This document shows, piece after piece, positions 1-8,357 of a stretch of DNA of 64,000 bases. Position 1 is the stretch's first letter. Each line of letters starts with the position of its first letter. The translations under genes and the position numbers were made by a program. This DNA is from Kaistia adipata DSM 17808 (GTDB lineage: Bacteria; Pseudomonadota; Alphaproteobacteria; Rhizobiales; Kaistiaceae), in the NCBI RefSeq assembly GCF_000423225.1, contig NZ_AUHO01000006.1:310001-374000 (forward strand), read 5' to 3'. The notes below the pieces were generated by a model. It searched no databases. It was not told where the DNA came from and was given only the letters and a program-made list of their open reading frames with translations.

Positions 1-227
1 GCTACGCAGATGTGCTCCGTGGCGCCACCAACTCGGTGATCCTGGCGGGCTATTGCTACACCCAACTGACCGACACCTATCAGGAACAGAACGGCGTGCT
101 CACCATGGAGCGCAAGCCGAAGGCCGACCTCGCCCGCATCCGCGCCGCCAATCTCGGCGTGCCGGTCGAGCGCCTGCCGGAGCATCCGCTCGGCTACAAC
201 GCCCGCTGGCTGGCCAGTCAGAAATAG
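1..227 (+). CDS. Glycoside hydrolase family 2 protein, C-terminal fragment
   Basis: This is the last 74 codons of a gene that begins before the window; the reading frame runs from position 3 and stops at 225-227. The segment AGYCYTQLTDTYQEQNG followed by a KADL-containing stretch is typical of the end of the TIM-barrel domain in family 2 glycosidases (beta-galactosidase, beta-glucuronidase and relatives), where a conserved Gln/Asp-Thr-Tyr-Gln-Glu-x-Asn-Gly run precedes an instruction-like 'R-x-P-K' turn; here it reads ERKPK. Substrate cannot be told from this fragment. A strong terminator hairpin follows 34 bases downstream, so this is the end of a transcription unit. Confidence 0.7.
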   Translation, partial: YADVLRGATNSVILAGYCYTQLTDTYQEQNGVLTMERKPKADLARIRAANLGVPVERLPEHPLGYNARWLASQK

Positions 228-260
228 GGGCGGCGGGTCCCCTGCTCCTCGAAACAACGA

Positions 261-291
261 AGCCGCGGCAAACGCCGCGGCTTTCTTTTTT
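261..291 (+). terminator. Rho-independent terminator after the GH2 gene
   Basis: A perfect 9-bp stem (261-269 pairing with 274-282) closes a four-base AAAC loop and is followed by a T-rich run, TTCTTTTTT, at 283-291. It is oriented to stop transcription of the GH2 gene and lies 40 bp before the convergent end of the next gene. Confidence 0.9.
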
Positions 292-331
292 GGATGAGAT
301 TGTCGCCGTAAGCGATTGATACCAGATCGAT

Positions 332-1264
332 CTACTCGTTGTCGCCACGCGCGAGCTGGGTCTTCTCGAAGACCAGGACGACGATCAGCGCGATGCCGAA
401 CGGGACGAGAAGATACAGCAGCCGGAAGACGATCAGCGCTGCCAGCACGTCGTTCGGATCCATCTCGTGCAGAGCCGCCAGGAAGGTCACTTCCAGCACG
501 CCGAGACCGCCCGGAGCATGCGACAGCAGCGCCAGCGTGAATGACGCCAGGAAGATGCCGAGGATGACGAGATAGCCGGGATTATTGGTGGCCGGCAGCG
601 CGAAATAGATGATCGCGGCGGCGGCGGCGAGCTCCAGAGGGCCGGCGATGACCTGGCGCATGACGATTGGCAGGCGCGGATACTGCACGCTGATGCGCTT
701 GAACTGCCATGGGGGGAACTGCAGCCAGGAGCCAAGGACATAGAGGCCGACGAGGCCCAGTAGCGCAAGGCCGGTGCAGAAGGCGATCCAGACCGGGATG
801 TCGGCGATGCGCTGCACGATCCACGGCTCGATGGTGAGCACGAAGCCGCCCATCAGCACGGTGCCGAGCGCGAAGGTGAAGGAGCAGAAGACGATCAGCA
901 GGCCGATTTCGTGGGGCGTCAGGCCGCGCGTCGAATAGGCCCTGTAGCGCACCACCGCGCCGGAGATCACGGAGGCGCCAATATTGTGCGACAGCGCGTA
1001 GGTGGTGAAGGAGCAGAGCGAGATGAAGAGCCAGGAGACCTTCTTGCCCAGATGCAGGATGGCGATCCGGTCGTACCAGGCGAGCGCGGCATAGGCGCAG
1101 AGGGTGGCCACGATGGCGAGGGCCCAGTTGCCGAACGTGATCGCTGCCAGGCTATCGGCAACTTCGGCGAAGGAGATCCGGCGGAACTCGCGATAGAGAA
1201 TGAAGACGGAGACAGCGACCGCGCCGATCCCGAAGATGGACCAGGCAGCGTTTCGGAGCTTCAT
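332..1264 (-). CDS. UPF0104 / lysylphosphatidylglycerol synthase-like integral membrane protein
   Basis: A 310-residue, very hydrophobic protein with about eight predicted membrane segments, the first at residues 8-24. The pattern (a Y-R-x-F-R-R after TM1, SHNIGASVISGAVVRYR near residue 95, and HAPGGLGVLEVTFLA near residue 250) matches the UPF0104 family, whose fold is the membrane half of the MprF lysylphosphatidylglycerol synthases; members without the cytosolic transferase domain have no firm function. No aminoacyl-transfer domain is present here, so lipid aminoacylation should not be assumed. A good ribosome site, AAGGAG, precedes the ATG. The gene follows an MBL-fold gene in the same direction after a 122-bp gap, so it may have its own promoter. 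Confidence 0.8.
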   Translation of the reverse strand: MKLRNAAWSIFGIGAVAVSVFILYREFRRISFAEVADSLAAITFGNWALAIVATLCAYAALAWYDRIAILHLGKKVSWLFISLCSFTTYALSHNIGASVISGAVVRYRAYSTRGLTPHEIGLLIVFCSFTFALGTVLMGGFVLTIEPWIVQRIADIPVWIAFCTGLALLGLVGLYVLGSWLQFPPWQFKRISVQYPRLPIVMRQVIAGPLELAAAAAIIYFALPATNNPGYLVILGIFLASFTLALLSHAPGGLGVLEVTFLAALHEMDPNDVLAALIVFRLLYLLVPFGIALIVVLVFEKTQLARGDNE

Positions 1265-1386
1265 CAGGCAGCATCTCCTTATTCAATGGCGTTGAACGAG
1301 ATACCGCCGCATCCCGAATTCAAGATTGACACACTCCTGGCCCCGGCCACCAGACAAAGATCCGAATTCCGTTTGATTAATCGCGA

Positions 1387-2226
1387 TCAGAGGCCGAGGT
1401 TGACGACCATGCCGTCATGGGCCGGTTCGACGTCGCCGGGCACGCGGGCGACGAGCGTGGCGTAGTCGAGATCGCCGTGCATGTGGGTCAGGATCGTCCG
1501 GCGCGGCCGCAGGCGCTCGTGCCAGCCGAGCGTGTCGTCGACGCTGAAATGGCTCGGATGCGGCCGCCAGCGCAGCGCATCGACCATCCAGAGCGACAGA
1601 TTGGCGAGATGCGGCAGTGTCTCGTCCGGAATGGCGCTGATATCGCTCGAATAGACGAAATCGCCAATCCGGAAGCCGAGGCTGTCGATGTCGCCGTGGA
1701 TCTGTCTGAGCGGCAGGATGTCGACCCGGCCGCCGGGGCCGTCGACGGCGAAACCCTGCCCCGCCACGATCCGCGTCCGGCCGAGGATCGGCGGATAGCT
1801 GCCGCCGGCGGGCGTGCGGAAGCAATAGCCGAAGGCTTCCTCCAGCCGCTCCTGGGTGAAGTCGTCCGAATAGACCGGCACCAGCTGGTGCGTGTCGAGC
1901 CAGAACGAGCGCAGATCGTCGATGCCGTGCGTGTGGTCGGCATGCGGATGGGTGAACAGCACGGCGTCGAGCCGGTCGACGCGGGCGTCGAGCATCTGGT
2001 TGCGGAGGTCGGGGCCGGCGTCGACGAGGATGCGCGTCGGATAGGGGTGATCGCCGCGGAAGCCGTCGATCAGGATCGAGGAGCGCGTGCGGCGGTTCTT
2101 CGGTTCGGACGGGTCGCAGGCGCCCCAGTCATTGCCGATGCGCGGCACGCCGGGCGACGCGCCGCAGCCGAGCACGGTGATGCGAAGCCGGTCGGCCCTC
2201 GGGATCCCCGCCGCGCCGTCAGCCAT
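1387..2226 (-). CDS. MBL-fold metallohydrolase (PhnP-like)
   Basis: A 279-residue cytoplasmic metallo-beta-lactamase-fold protein. It opens with TVLGCGASPGVPRIG and carries the metal-binding signature THPHADHTHGID (H-x-H-x-D-H), then HGD near the C-terminus (THMHGDLDY). These are the features of the PhnP/RNase Z-like branch that hydrolyses phosphodiesters such as cyclic nucleotides; the true substrate is unknown. Its ATG at 2226 overlaps the end of tatD by 8 bp, so it is translationally coupled to it. The tatD-MBL pair downstream of metG is a recurring arrangement in Hyphomicrobiales (established from memory). Confidence 0.85.
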   Translation of the reverse strand: MADGAAGIPRADRLRITVLGCGASPGVPRIGNDWGACDPSEPKNRRTRSSILIDGFRGDHPYPTRILVDAGPDLRNQMLDARVDRLDAVLFTHPHADHTHGIDDLRSFWLDTHQLVPVYSDDFTQERLEEAFGYCFRTPAGGSYPPILGRTRIVAGQGFAVDGPGGRVDILPLRQIHGDIDSLGFRIGDFVYSSDISAIPDETLPHLANLSLWMVDALRWRPHPSHFSVDDTLGWHERLRPRRTILTHMHGDLDYATLVARVPGDVEPAHDGMVVNLGL

Positions 2227-3034
2227 GATGCGCCAGCGCTCCGGCGGCGGCGATCGCGTCGCGCGGCACCTTGGTGAAGAGGCGCATGAAGTTGGCGGTC
2301 GTCGCCTCGGCCATGGCGTCGAGCGACACGCCCTTCACTTCGGCCAGCACGGCGGCGGTGTCGCGTACATAGGCGGGCTCGTTGCGCTGGCCGCGATGCG
2401 GCACCGGCGCCAGATAGGGGGCGTCGGTCTCGACCAGAAGCCGGTCCAGCGGCACGTCGCGGGCGACGGCGCGCAGCGCCTCCGCGCTCTTGAAGGTCAG
2501 GATGCCGGAGAACGAGACGTAGAGGCCGAGTTCCAGCCCGACCTTCGCCAGTTCAGGGCCGGACGAGAAGCAGTGCAGGATGGCCGGGAAGGCCCCCTTC
2601 CCCATCTCGTCGCGCAGGATCTCGATCATGTCGGCGTCGGCGTCGCGGGCATGGATCACCAGCGGCAGCTGGGTGATCCGGGCGGCCGCGATGTGGCGGC
2701 GCAGGCCCTGAGCCTGCAGCACCTTGTGCTCGGCGCCGTAGAAGTAGTCGAGACCCGCCTCGCCGATCGCCACCACCTTCGGATGCTTCGACAGCGCCAC
2801 GATCTCGTCCGTGGTGATATCCGGTTCCTCATGGGCGCTGTTCGGATGCGTGCCGATCGAGCAATAGACCTCGGGGTGTGCCTCCGCGATCGCGCGGATG
2901 CGGTCGAACTGGCGGACCCGCGTCGAGATCGTCACCATCAGCCCGACGCCCGCAGCGCGCGCGCGTTCGATCAGGGCCGCGCGGTCGGCGTCGAAATCCG
3001 CGAAATCCAGATGGCAGTGGCTGTCGACCAGCAT
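2219..3034 (-). CDS. tatD: TatD family metal-dependent hydrolase
   Basis: A 271-residue TIM-barrel amidohydrolase-type protein. The N-terminus LVDSHCHLDF supplies the first metal-binding H-x-H; further ligands appear in GEAGLDYF, VIHARDAD, ILHCFSSG and VETDAPYLAP, all in the family order. TatD proteins act as 3'-5' exonucleases/DNases and possibly in D-Tyr-tRNA or oxidative DNA quality control. I chose the ATG at 3034 because family members start directly with M-L-V-D-S-H-C-H; upstream in-frame ATG (3061) and TTG (3070) would add a tail that does not look conserved and lacks a ribosome site. It is followed by the overlapping MBL-fold gene. Confidence 0.9.
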   Translation of the reverse strand: MLVDSHCHLDFADFDADRAALIERARAAGVGLMVTISTRVRQFDRIRAIAEAHPEVYCSIGTHPNSAHEEPDITTDEIVALSKHPKVVAIGEAGLDYFYGAEHKVLQAQGLRRHIAAARITQLPLVIHARDADADMIEILRDEMGKGAFPAILHCFSSGPELAKVGLELGLYVSFSGILTFKSAEALRAVARDVPLDRLLVETDAPYLAPVPHRGQRNEPAYVRDTAAVLAEVKGVSLDAMAEATTANFMRLFTKVPRDAIAAAGALAHHG

Positions 3035-3191
3035 TCTCTTCGACCGTTCGGGGGCTAGCATAGGGCGCAATATGGGGTGGTTCGGACGCAGTCACTAGCG
3101 GCTAAGCGCCACGCTGTCGACCGTTATGGACAGCCGAGAGATCGCACCACTAAACTACCGGCTGTGACAGCACGCTGCCGGGGATTCGTAG

Positions 3192-4235
3192 GTGCATTTC
3201 AGCCAGCGTACCCTCTATCGACTTCTCCCGCGGCGCTTCAAGGAAGAGGCCCTTGTGCGGAAGCTGGCGGCTGAGCTTCCGGCCATTTCCGGCGCTCCGG
3301 CCTCCATCGTGCTCAACCAGGCCAGCGAGCCGGGCCGGCACCGCTTCCAGATCGATTTCCAGCGAATCGGCAATCAGCTGCACGTCAATCTCGACCGCGA
3401 CCTGATGGCCCAGGATCCGCATCATTTCGAGGTCATGTGGCGGCGCCTGCCGCCCTTCGTCCGCATCATGAGCCGCACCGCGGCCGGGGTGACGTCGGCG
3501 ATCGCGAACGTCTCGGACGGCGGCGACAACATCCCGAACGAGCTCGCCTATGCGAGCAACGAGATCCAGTCGATCCTGGTGCCGGATCCCGGCTTCATGA
3601 TCCCGAAATATTACGAGCCCTATCGCACGCTGGCCGAGAACCGGCCCGGCCAGTGGTCGGCCCGGCACGACACGCTGCTCTGGCGCGGCGACATCTCGGG
3701 CCATGGCGACACCACGGCCGACCAGATGGACATCGACGACCCGAACCTGAAGCAGCGGGTGCGGATGTGCCTGGCGCTGCGCGGGCTGGACGATGTCGAC
3801 GTCAAGCTGCTGGTGCCGGACCGCGACCGCGAGCAACACGCGACCCGCGAGGCGATGGAGGCGCATGGCATCCTTGGCCATCACCTGCCGCCGGCGCGCT
3901 GGATCGACGTGAAATTCGCGCTCGACATCGACGGTTCCAGCACCAGCTGGGGCAATCTCTACACGCGCCTGCTGCTCGGCTGCTGCGTGCTCAAGGTCGC
4001 CTCGCCGGTCGGCTTCCGCCAGTGGTTCTACGACGAGTTCGTGCCCTGGACGCACTATGTGCCGGTCGCCGCCGATCTCTCGGACATCATCGAGAAGGTC
4101 GAGTGGTGCCGGGCGCACGACCAGGCCTGCCGCGAGATTGCGGCGGCCGGTCAAGAATTCGCGCTGCGCCGGACGCGGGAATCCGAAACCGTCGCCGTGG
4201 TGCAGCGGATCAACGAGATGCTGGGGCCGGGCTAG
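3192..4235 (+). CDS. Glycosyltransferase family 90 (CAP10/LpsA-like) protein
   Basis: A 347-residue protein starting with GTG at 3192. The C-terminal half, with KFALDIDGSSTSWGNLYTRL followed by LLGCCVLKV, and PVAADLSDIIEKVEWCRAHD, is characteristic of the GT90/CAP10-like glycosyltransferases (fungal capsule xylosyltransferase, animal POGLUT, bacterial LPS glycosyltransferases). A second family segment, TLLWRGDISGH, is near residue 160. It has no signal peptide or membrane segment, which fits a cytoplasmic sugar transferase acting on a lipid-linked or LPS core acceptor. The gene lies on the opposite strand between tatD and metG, genes usually adjacent in this order, so it appears to be an inserted or rearranged islet. 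Donor and acceptor sugars are unknown. Confidence 0.75.
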   Translation: MHFSQRTLYRLLPRRFKEEALVRKLAAELPAISGAPASIVLNQASEPGRHRFQIDFQRIGNQLHVNLDRDLMAQDPHHFEVMWRRLPPFVRIMSRTAAGVTSAIANVSDGGDNIPNELAYASNEIQSILVPDPGFMIPKYYEPYRTLAENRPGQWSARHDTLLWRGDISGHGDTTADQMDIDDPNLKQRVRMCLALRGLDDVDVKLLVPDRDREQHATREAMEAHGILGHHLPPARWIDVKFALDIDGSSTSWGNLYTRLLLGCCVLKVASPVGFRQWFYDEFVPWTHYVPVAADLSDIIEKVEWCRAHDQACREIAAAGQEFALRRTRESETVAVVQRINEMLGPG

Positions 4236-4443
4236 AGCGGATCTTCGAGGCACTTTCGGTGATCGAAGGATGTGGGTTTATCCATGGCGACAACGCGTGT
4301 CGCGCTTCCCCCGCCCGCCAGCCGCTGCAGCATGAGGCAAGTCATCGCGCGGCCGCCGAGCTAGCGACGGATTGCTGCTTCCTCGGCGAGCAGTTGTGCA
4401 AGTCTGAGGGCGGGACGTAACTAGTTTGGCTAGGGGGTATCTG

Positions 4444-4938
4444 ATGAGGGCAACCGGGATAGCGGCAGCATTGGTGCTGGCGAGCACGATTGCTAGCGGG
4501 GCGGAGCAAGTTGCGCCCCTTAAGGTGAGAAGGCTGTTCGACGAAGGTCTGGCTCAGGTCGACTTCTTTGACCCAAGATGCAGCATCGAAGAGTCAATCG
4601 AATGCGTAGTGTTCAGTTTGGCGTGCGATGGTCAGCAGCTTCGCGTGTCCATGCCGGGACTTATGGAAAGCGCCCTAGAGTTCACCCGAGAGGAAAAGGG
4701 ACATATCGCGATTGACGGCGAAAAGACCAAGCTATTTGCATTGGAAGCTGCGGCCGACAGTTTGAACGGTGGGTGGGTTCTGACCGCTTACTCGCACGAC
4801 ATTAGCCCTATCGCGAAAATTGCGGTCGCCAAACAGTTGGAGGTCGATTTCGGCGTCCCAGTTAAGACCCTTCTCTCGAAGGAGGCAAAGTCTGTCGCTG
4901 GTGCCCTGTCCACACTCTGCGCCAAACAATCAAGCTAG
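4444..4938 (+). CDS. Secreted hypothetical protein with four cysteines
   Basis: A 164-residue protein I do not recognise. The first about 20 residues form a clear Sec signal peptide (basic start MRAT, hydrophobic AAALVLAS core, cleavage probably after ASG). Apart from the signal there is no membrane segment; the mature part has four cysteines (three within the segment FDPRCSIEESIECVVFSLAC and one near the C-terminus), enough for two disulfides. I chose the ATG at 4444 because the strong ribosome site AGGGGG sits just before it; an in-frame TTG at 4426 overlaps that site. Base composition is visibly less GC-rich than all neighbours, by eye mid-50s per cent, suggesting transfer. The gene converges on metG with a shared hairpin between them. 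Confidence 0.6.
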   Translation: MRATGIAAALVLASTIASGAEQVAPLKVRRLFDEGLAQVDFFDPRCSIEESIECVVFSLACDGQQLRVSMPGLMESALEFTREEKGHIAIDGEKTKLFALEAAADSLNGGWVLTAYSHDISPIAKIAVAKQLEVDFGVPVKTLLSKEAKSVAGALSTLCAKQSS

Positions 4939-4955
4939 TTCAGGCTATGAGAAAT

Positions 4956-4984
4956 CTGGGCCGGTATCGCGGATACCGGTCCAG
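4956..4984. terminator. Bidirectional hairpin between the secreted orphan and metG
   Basis: A 13-bp stem (4956-4968 with 4972-4984, one G-U pair) with a three-base GCG loop lies between the two convergent stop codons. On the metG-sense (minus) strand it is followed by ATTTCTC, a weak U tract; on the plus strand there is no U tract. Confidence 0.6.
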
Positions 4985-4991
4985 GCTATTC

Positions 4992-6551
4992 TCAGGCGCT
5001 CGCGCCCTCTTCCTTCTCGACATAGCGCGGGAACACGCCGGACGGCGCCGGCAGCGTCGAGCCGGGCGCCAGGCGGCCGGCGGCCCCGAGCGCCGCGAAG
5101 GCGCGGTCGGCTTCCGGGATCGCCAGCAGGTCGAGCAGCTTGGCGGCCGAAGCCGGCATGACCGGCTGGGCCAGGATCGCGATCTGACGCACGACCTCGG
5201 CCGTGACGTAGAGCACGGTCGCCATGCGGGCCGGATCGGTCTTCTTCAGCTCCCACGGTGCCTGGCCGGCGATGTAGCGGTTCGCCTCGGCCACGACGCC
5301 CCAGATCGCGTTCAGCGCCTGGTGGATCTGCTGCATCTCCATCGCCGTGCGGCAGATCGGCAGCAGGCCGTCGGCCGCCTTCAGGATCGCCTCGTCGGCC
5401 TCCGTGAACGCGCCGGGCTCCGGCACGACTCCGCCGAGGTTCTTGCCGATCATCGACAGCGAGCGCTGCGCCAGATTGCCGAAGTCGTTGGCGAGATCGG
5501 CGTTGATCCGGGTGACGATCGCGTCGTGGCTGTAGTTGCCGTCCTGGCCGAACGGCACCTCGCGCAGGAAGAAGAACCGGACCGGGTCGACGCCGTACTG
5601 CTCGATCAGCGACAGCGGGTCGATGACGTTGCCGAGCGACTTCGACATCTTCTCGCCGCGGTTGAACAGGAAGCCGTGCGCGAAGACGCGCTTCGGCAGC
5701 GGCAGGCCGGCGGAGAGCAGGAAGGCCGGCCAGTAGACCGAATGGAAGCGGACGATGTCCTTGCCGATGACATGCACGTCGGCCGGCCAGTAGCGCTTGT
5801 AGCTCTCGCTCTCGGTATCCGGGAAGCCGACGCCGGTCAGGTAGTTGGTCAGCGCGTCGACCCAGACATACATCACGTGCTTCGGATCGCCGGGAACGGG
5901 AATGCCCCAGTCGAACGTGGTCCGCGAGATTGAAAGGTCCTTGAGGCCGCCCTTGACGAAGCTCATCACCTCGTTGCGGCGCTCGTCCGGACCGATGAAG
6001 TCGCGATTGGTCTCGTAGAGCTCGAGCAGGCGATCCTGATAGGACGACAGGCGGAAGAAGTAGCTCTCCTCCTCGACCCAGTCGACCGGCGTGCCCTGCG
6101 GGCCGTAGCGGACGCCATCGGGGCGTACTTCGGTCTCTGATTCCGCGTAATAGGCTTCGTCGCGCACGGAGTACCAACCGGCATAGGCGTCCTTGTAGAC
6201 GTCGCCATTGGCTTCCATGCGGCGCCAGATTTCCTGCGAGGCTTCGTAGTGGCGCGGTTCCGTCGTGCGGATGAAGTCGTCATGCGAGCAGTTGAGCGCC
6301 GCGGCGACCTTCTGGAACAGCTGCACGTTACGGTCGGCCAGCTCGCGCGGCGTGATGCCCTCGCGCGCGGCGGTCTGCACCATCTTGATGCCGTGCTCGT
6401 CCGTGCCGGTCAGGAAGAAGACGTCATAGCCGTCCAGCCGCTTGAAGCGCGCCAGGGCGTCCGTCGCCAGGACCTCATAGGCATGACCAATATGCGGCGC
6501 TCCGTTCGGATAGGAAATCGCCGTCGTGATATAGAATTTGGGCGCTGTCAC
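4992..6551 (-). CDS. metG: Methionine--tRNA ligase
   Basis: A 519-residue class I aminoacyl-tRNA synthetase. It starts with [20 protein letters not shown], containing the HIGH-type ATP-binding motif, has [11 protein letters not shown] near residue 46, and the KMSKS loop ([10 protein letters not shown]) near residue 300. The C-terminal helical anticodon domain ends without the extra Arc1p/EMAP tRNA-binding domain found on E. coli MetG, which is normal for the shorter alphaproteobacterial form. It charges tRNA-Met for initiation and elongation. It lies 70 bp downstream of holB in the same direction and is probably the last gene of the rlpA-dac-tmk-holB-metG transcript. Confidence 0.96.
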   Translation of the reverse strand: MTAPKFYITTAISYPNGAPHIGHAYEVLATDALARFKRLDGYDVFFLTGTDEHGIKMVQTAAREGITPRELADRNVQLFQKVAAALNCSHDDFIRTTEPRHYEASQEIWRRMEANGDVYKDAYAGWYSVRDEAYYAESETEVRPDGVRYGPQGTPVDWVEEESYFFRLSSYQDRLLELYETNRDFIGPDERRNEVMSFVKGGLKDLSISRTTFDWGIPVPGDPKHVMYVWVDALTNYLTGVGFPDTESESYKRYWPADVHVIGKDIVRFHSVYWPAFLLSAGLPLPKRVFAHGFLFNRGEKMSKSLGNVIDPLSLIEQYGVDPVRFFFLREVPFGQDGNYSHDAIVTRINADLANDFGNLAQRSLSMIGKNLGGVVPEPGAFTEADEAILKAADGLLPICRTAMEMQQIHQALNAIWGVVAEANRYIAGQAPWELKKTDPARMATVLYVTAEVVRQIAILAQPVMPASAAKLLDLLAIPEADRAFAALGAAGRLAPGSTLPAPSGVFPRYVEKEEGASA

Positions 6552-6621
6552 CGCTGCCTCGCTGTTCGTTGAACCCGTACAAACCGTCCCACAACCAGCA
6601 AACGCCGGTTCCTTGAGAACT

Positions 6622-7692
6622 TCACATTCGGGTCGCGCGAGCGAGGAGGTTCATGGTCGTGAGCACAAACTGTTTGCGGTCGAGATTGAGCGCTTCGACC
6701 TCGGCCGAAGACTGACGCAGCTTTTCCCATACATCCGCCCAGGTCGCAAGGGGCGTGGCGGCCACGCTTGGGGGTATCGGCGCACCGTCCGGCTCGGCCT
6801 CGCCGCGCGCCCGGCGGCTCAGCCAGGCGAAGACGAGATCGACGAAATTGCCGAAGGCCTCGTCGGCGCCGCGCTGGGCGACGAGGTCGCCGAGGCTGTG
6901 CGCGGCCTGGCCGTCGAACTCGGGAAAACGCGCGACGACGCGGCCGAAAGCACGGCTGATCGCAGCCGCATCCTCGTCGAGAAAGCCGATGGCGCGGCGC
7001 AGGCTCCCCTGCCCGGCCTCGGCCGCGAAGCGCCGGATCTCCGTCGGGCTGTCGGTATGGGTTTCCAGCGCCGCCTCAATGGCTGCCGGAGTCAGCGGCG
7101 CGAGATCCAGGCGCCGGCAGCGCGACCGGATCGTCGGCAACAGCCGCCCCGGCGCATGCGAGATGACGAAGAACATCGAGCGGCGCGGCGGCTCCTCGAG
7201 GATCTTCAGGAGTGCGTTGGCCGCATTGGCGTTCATGTCGTCGGCGGAATCGACGATGGCGATGCGCCAGCCAGCCTCGCCCGCCGTCGAGCCGAAGAAC
7301 GGGATCGTGCGGCGGATCTCGTCGATGGTCAGGCTCGCCTTGAAGCGCTTGCCCTGCTCGTCCCAGGGACGGGACAACGTCAGGATGTTGGGGTGCGAGC
7401 GCGCCGCGATCTTGGCGGCGGCTGGCGACGTCGCGGGCACGTCGAGCGTCGCCGCGTCGGGGGCGCGGGCCGGATCGGGATAGGTCAGCGCGAAGCGGGC
7501 GAAGCGATAGGCAAGCGTCGCCTTGCCGATGCCGCGCGGTCCGCCGATCAGCCAGCCATGATGCATGCGGCCGCCGCGATAGGCTTCGACCAGCAGCCGT
7601 TCGACGGCCGGATCGCCATACCATTCGGTCTGCTCTTCCGGCAGGGGCCAGCCCTCGATCGCATCGGGGCGGGTGACGTCGGGGCCTGCCAT
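6622..7692 (-). CDS. holB: DNA polymerase III subunit delta prime
   Basis: A 356-residue AAA+ clamp-loader subunit. The Walker A region reads [15 protein letters not shown] near residues 45-62, [16 protein letters not shown] follows near residue 160, and the SRC motif appears as TIRSRCRRL near residue 190. Delta prime works with delta and tau/gamma to load the beta clamp. I place the start at the ATG at 7692 (MAGPDVTRP); the frame stays open far upstream but that part is only the shadow of tmk. The ATG is separated from the tmk stop by two bases, so the two genes are translationally coupled, the usual tmk-holB pairing. Confidence 0.93.
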   Translation of the reverse strand: MAGPDVTRPDAIEGWPLPEEQTEWYGDPAVERLLVEAYRGGRMHHGWLIGGPRGIGKATLAYRFARFALTYPDPARAPDAATLDVPATSPAAAKIAARSHPNILTLSRPWDEQGKRFKASLTIDEIRRTIPFFGSTAGEAGWRIAIVDSADDMNANAANALLKILEEPPRRSMFFVISHAPGRLLPTIRSRCRRLDLAPLTPAAIEAALETHTDSPTEIRRFAAEAGQGSLRRAIGFLDEDAAAISRAFGRVVARFPEFDGQAAHSLGDLVAQRGADEAFGNFVDLVFAWLSRRARGEAEPDGAPIPPSVAATPLATWADVWEKLRQSSAEVEALNLDRKQFVLTTMNLLARATRM

Positions 7693-7694
7693 GC

Positions 7695-8357
7695 TCAGCT
7701 CACAGTCTCGGTCAGTCGTTGGCGGACGGTCTGCCAGATCGCATCGGCGACCGCGTCGGGGTCGTGATTGGCGTCGATTACCACGCAGCGCTCCGGCTCG
7801 CGCGCCGCGATGGCGAGGAACAGGTCGCGTCGTCGCTGGTGGCGCTCGACGGTTTCGCGCTCGAAGCGGTCGGCGTCGCCGGCGGCAGTGCCGCGCCGGC
7901 GATGGGCGCGTTCCAGGCCGATCTCGACGGGCAGGTCGAGGATCAGCGTAAGCTCGGGCCGGACCGGGCCGACGGCGATCTTTTCCAGGCTGTCGAGCAG
8001 CTCCGAGCCGACGCCATCCGAGCCCTGGTAGGCGCGGGTCGAGTCGATGAACCGGTCGCACAGCACCCAGTCGCCCCGGCCGAGCGCCGGACGGATCACG
8101 CGGTCGACGTGATCGGCGCGGGCCGCCGCGAACAGCATGGTCTCCGCCTCCGGGCCCAGCGTCTCGGCCGAGCCGGAGAGGATGAATTCGCGGATCGCCT
8201 CGGCGAGGTCGGTGCCGCCCGGTTCGCGCGTGACGACGACCGTGCGGCCCTCGGTGGCGAGCCGATCGGCCAGCCGGCGGATCTGGGTCGACTTGCCCGC
8301 CCCCTCCCCGCCTTCGAATGTGATGAAGTGTCCGGCCAATTCCGTCGTCAGTTCCAT
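7695..8357 (-). CDS. tmk: Thymidylate kinase
   Basis: A 220-residue P-loop kinase converting dTMP to dTDP. It shows FITFEGGEGAGKSTQ (Walker A), the DR(E/Y)-type loop TREPGGTDLAE, the base-binding segment LCDRFIDSTRAYQG and the LID-side arginines of ERAHRRRG. Length is normal for the family. Its start overlaps the last 10 bp of the upstream dac gene and its stop abuts holB, so it sits in a tightly coupled operon. Confidence 0.96.
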   Translation of the reverse strand: MELTTELAGHFITFEGGEGAGKSTQIRRLADRLATEGRTVVVTREPGGTDLAEAIREFILSGSAETLGPEAETMLFAAARADHVDRVIRPALGRGDWVLCDRFIDSTRAYQGSDGVGSELLDSLEKIAVGPVRPELTLILDLPVEIGLERAHRRRGTAAGDADRFERETVERHQRRRDLFLAIAAREPERCVVIDANHDPDAVADAIWQTVRQRLTETVS

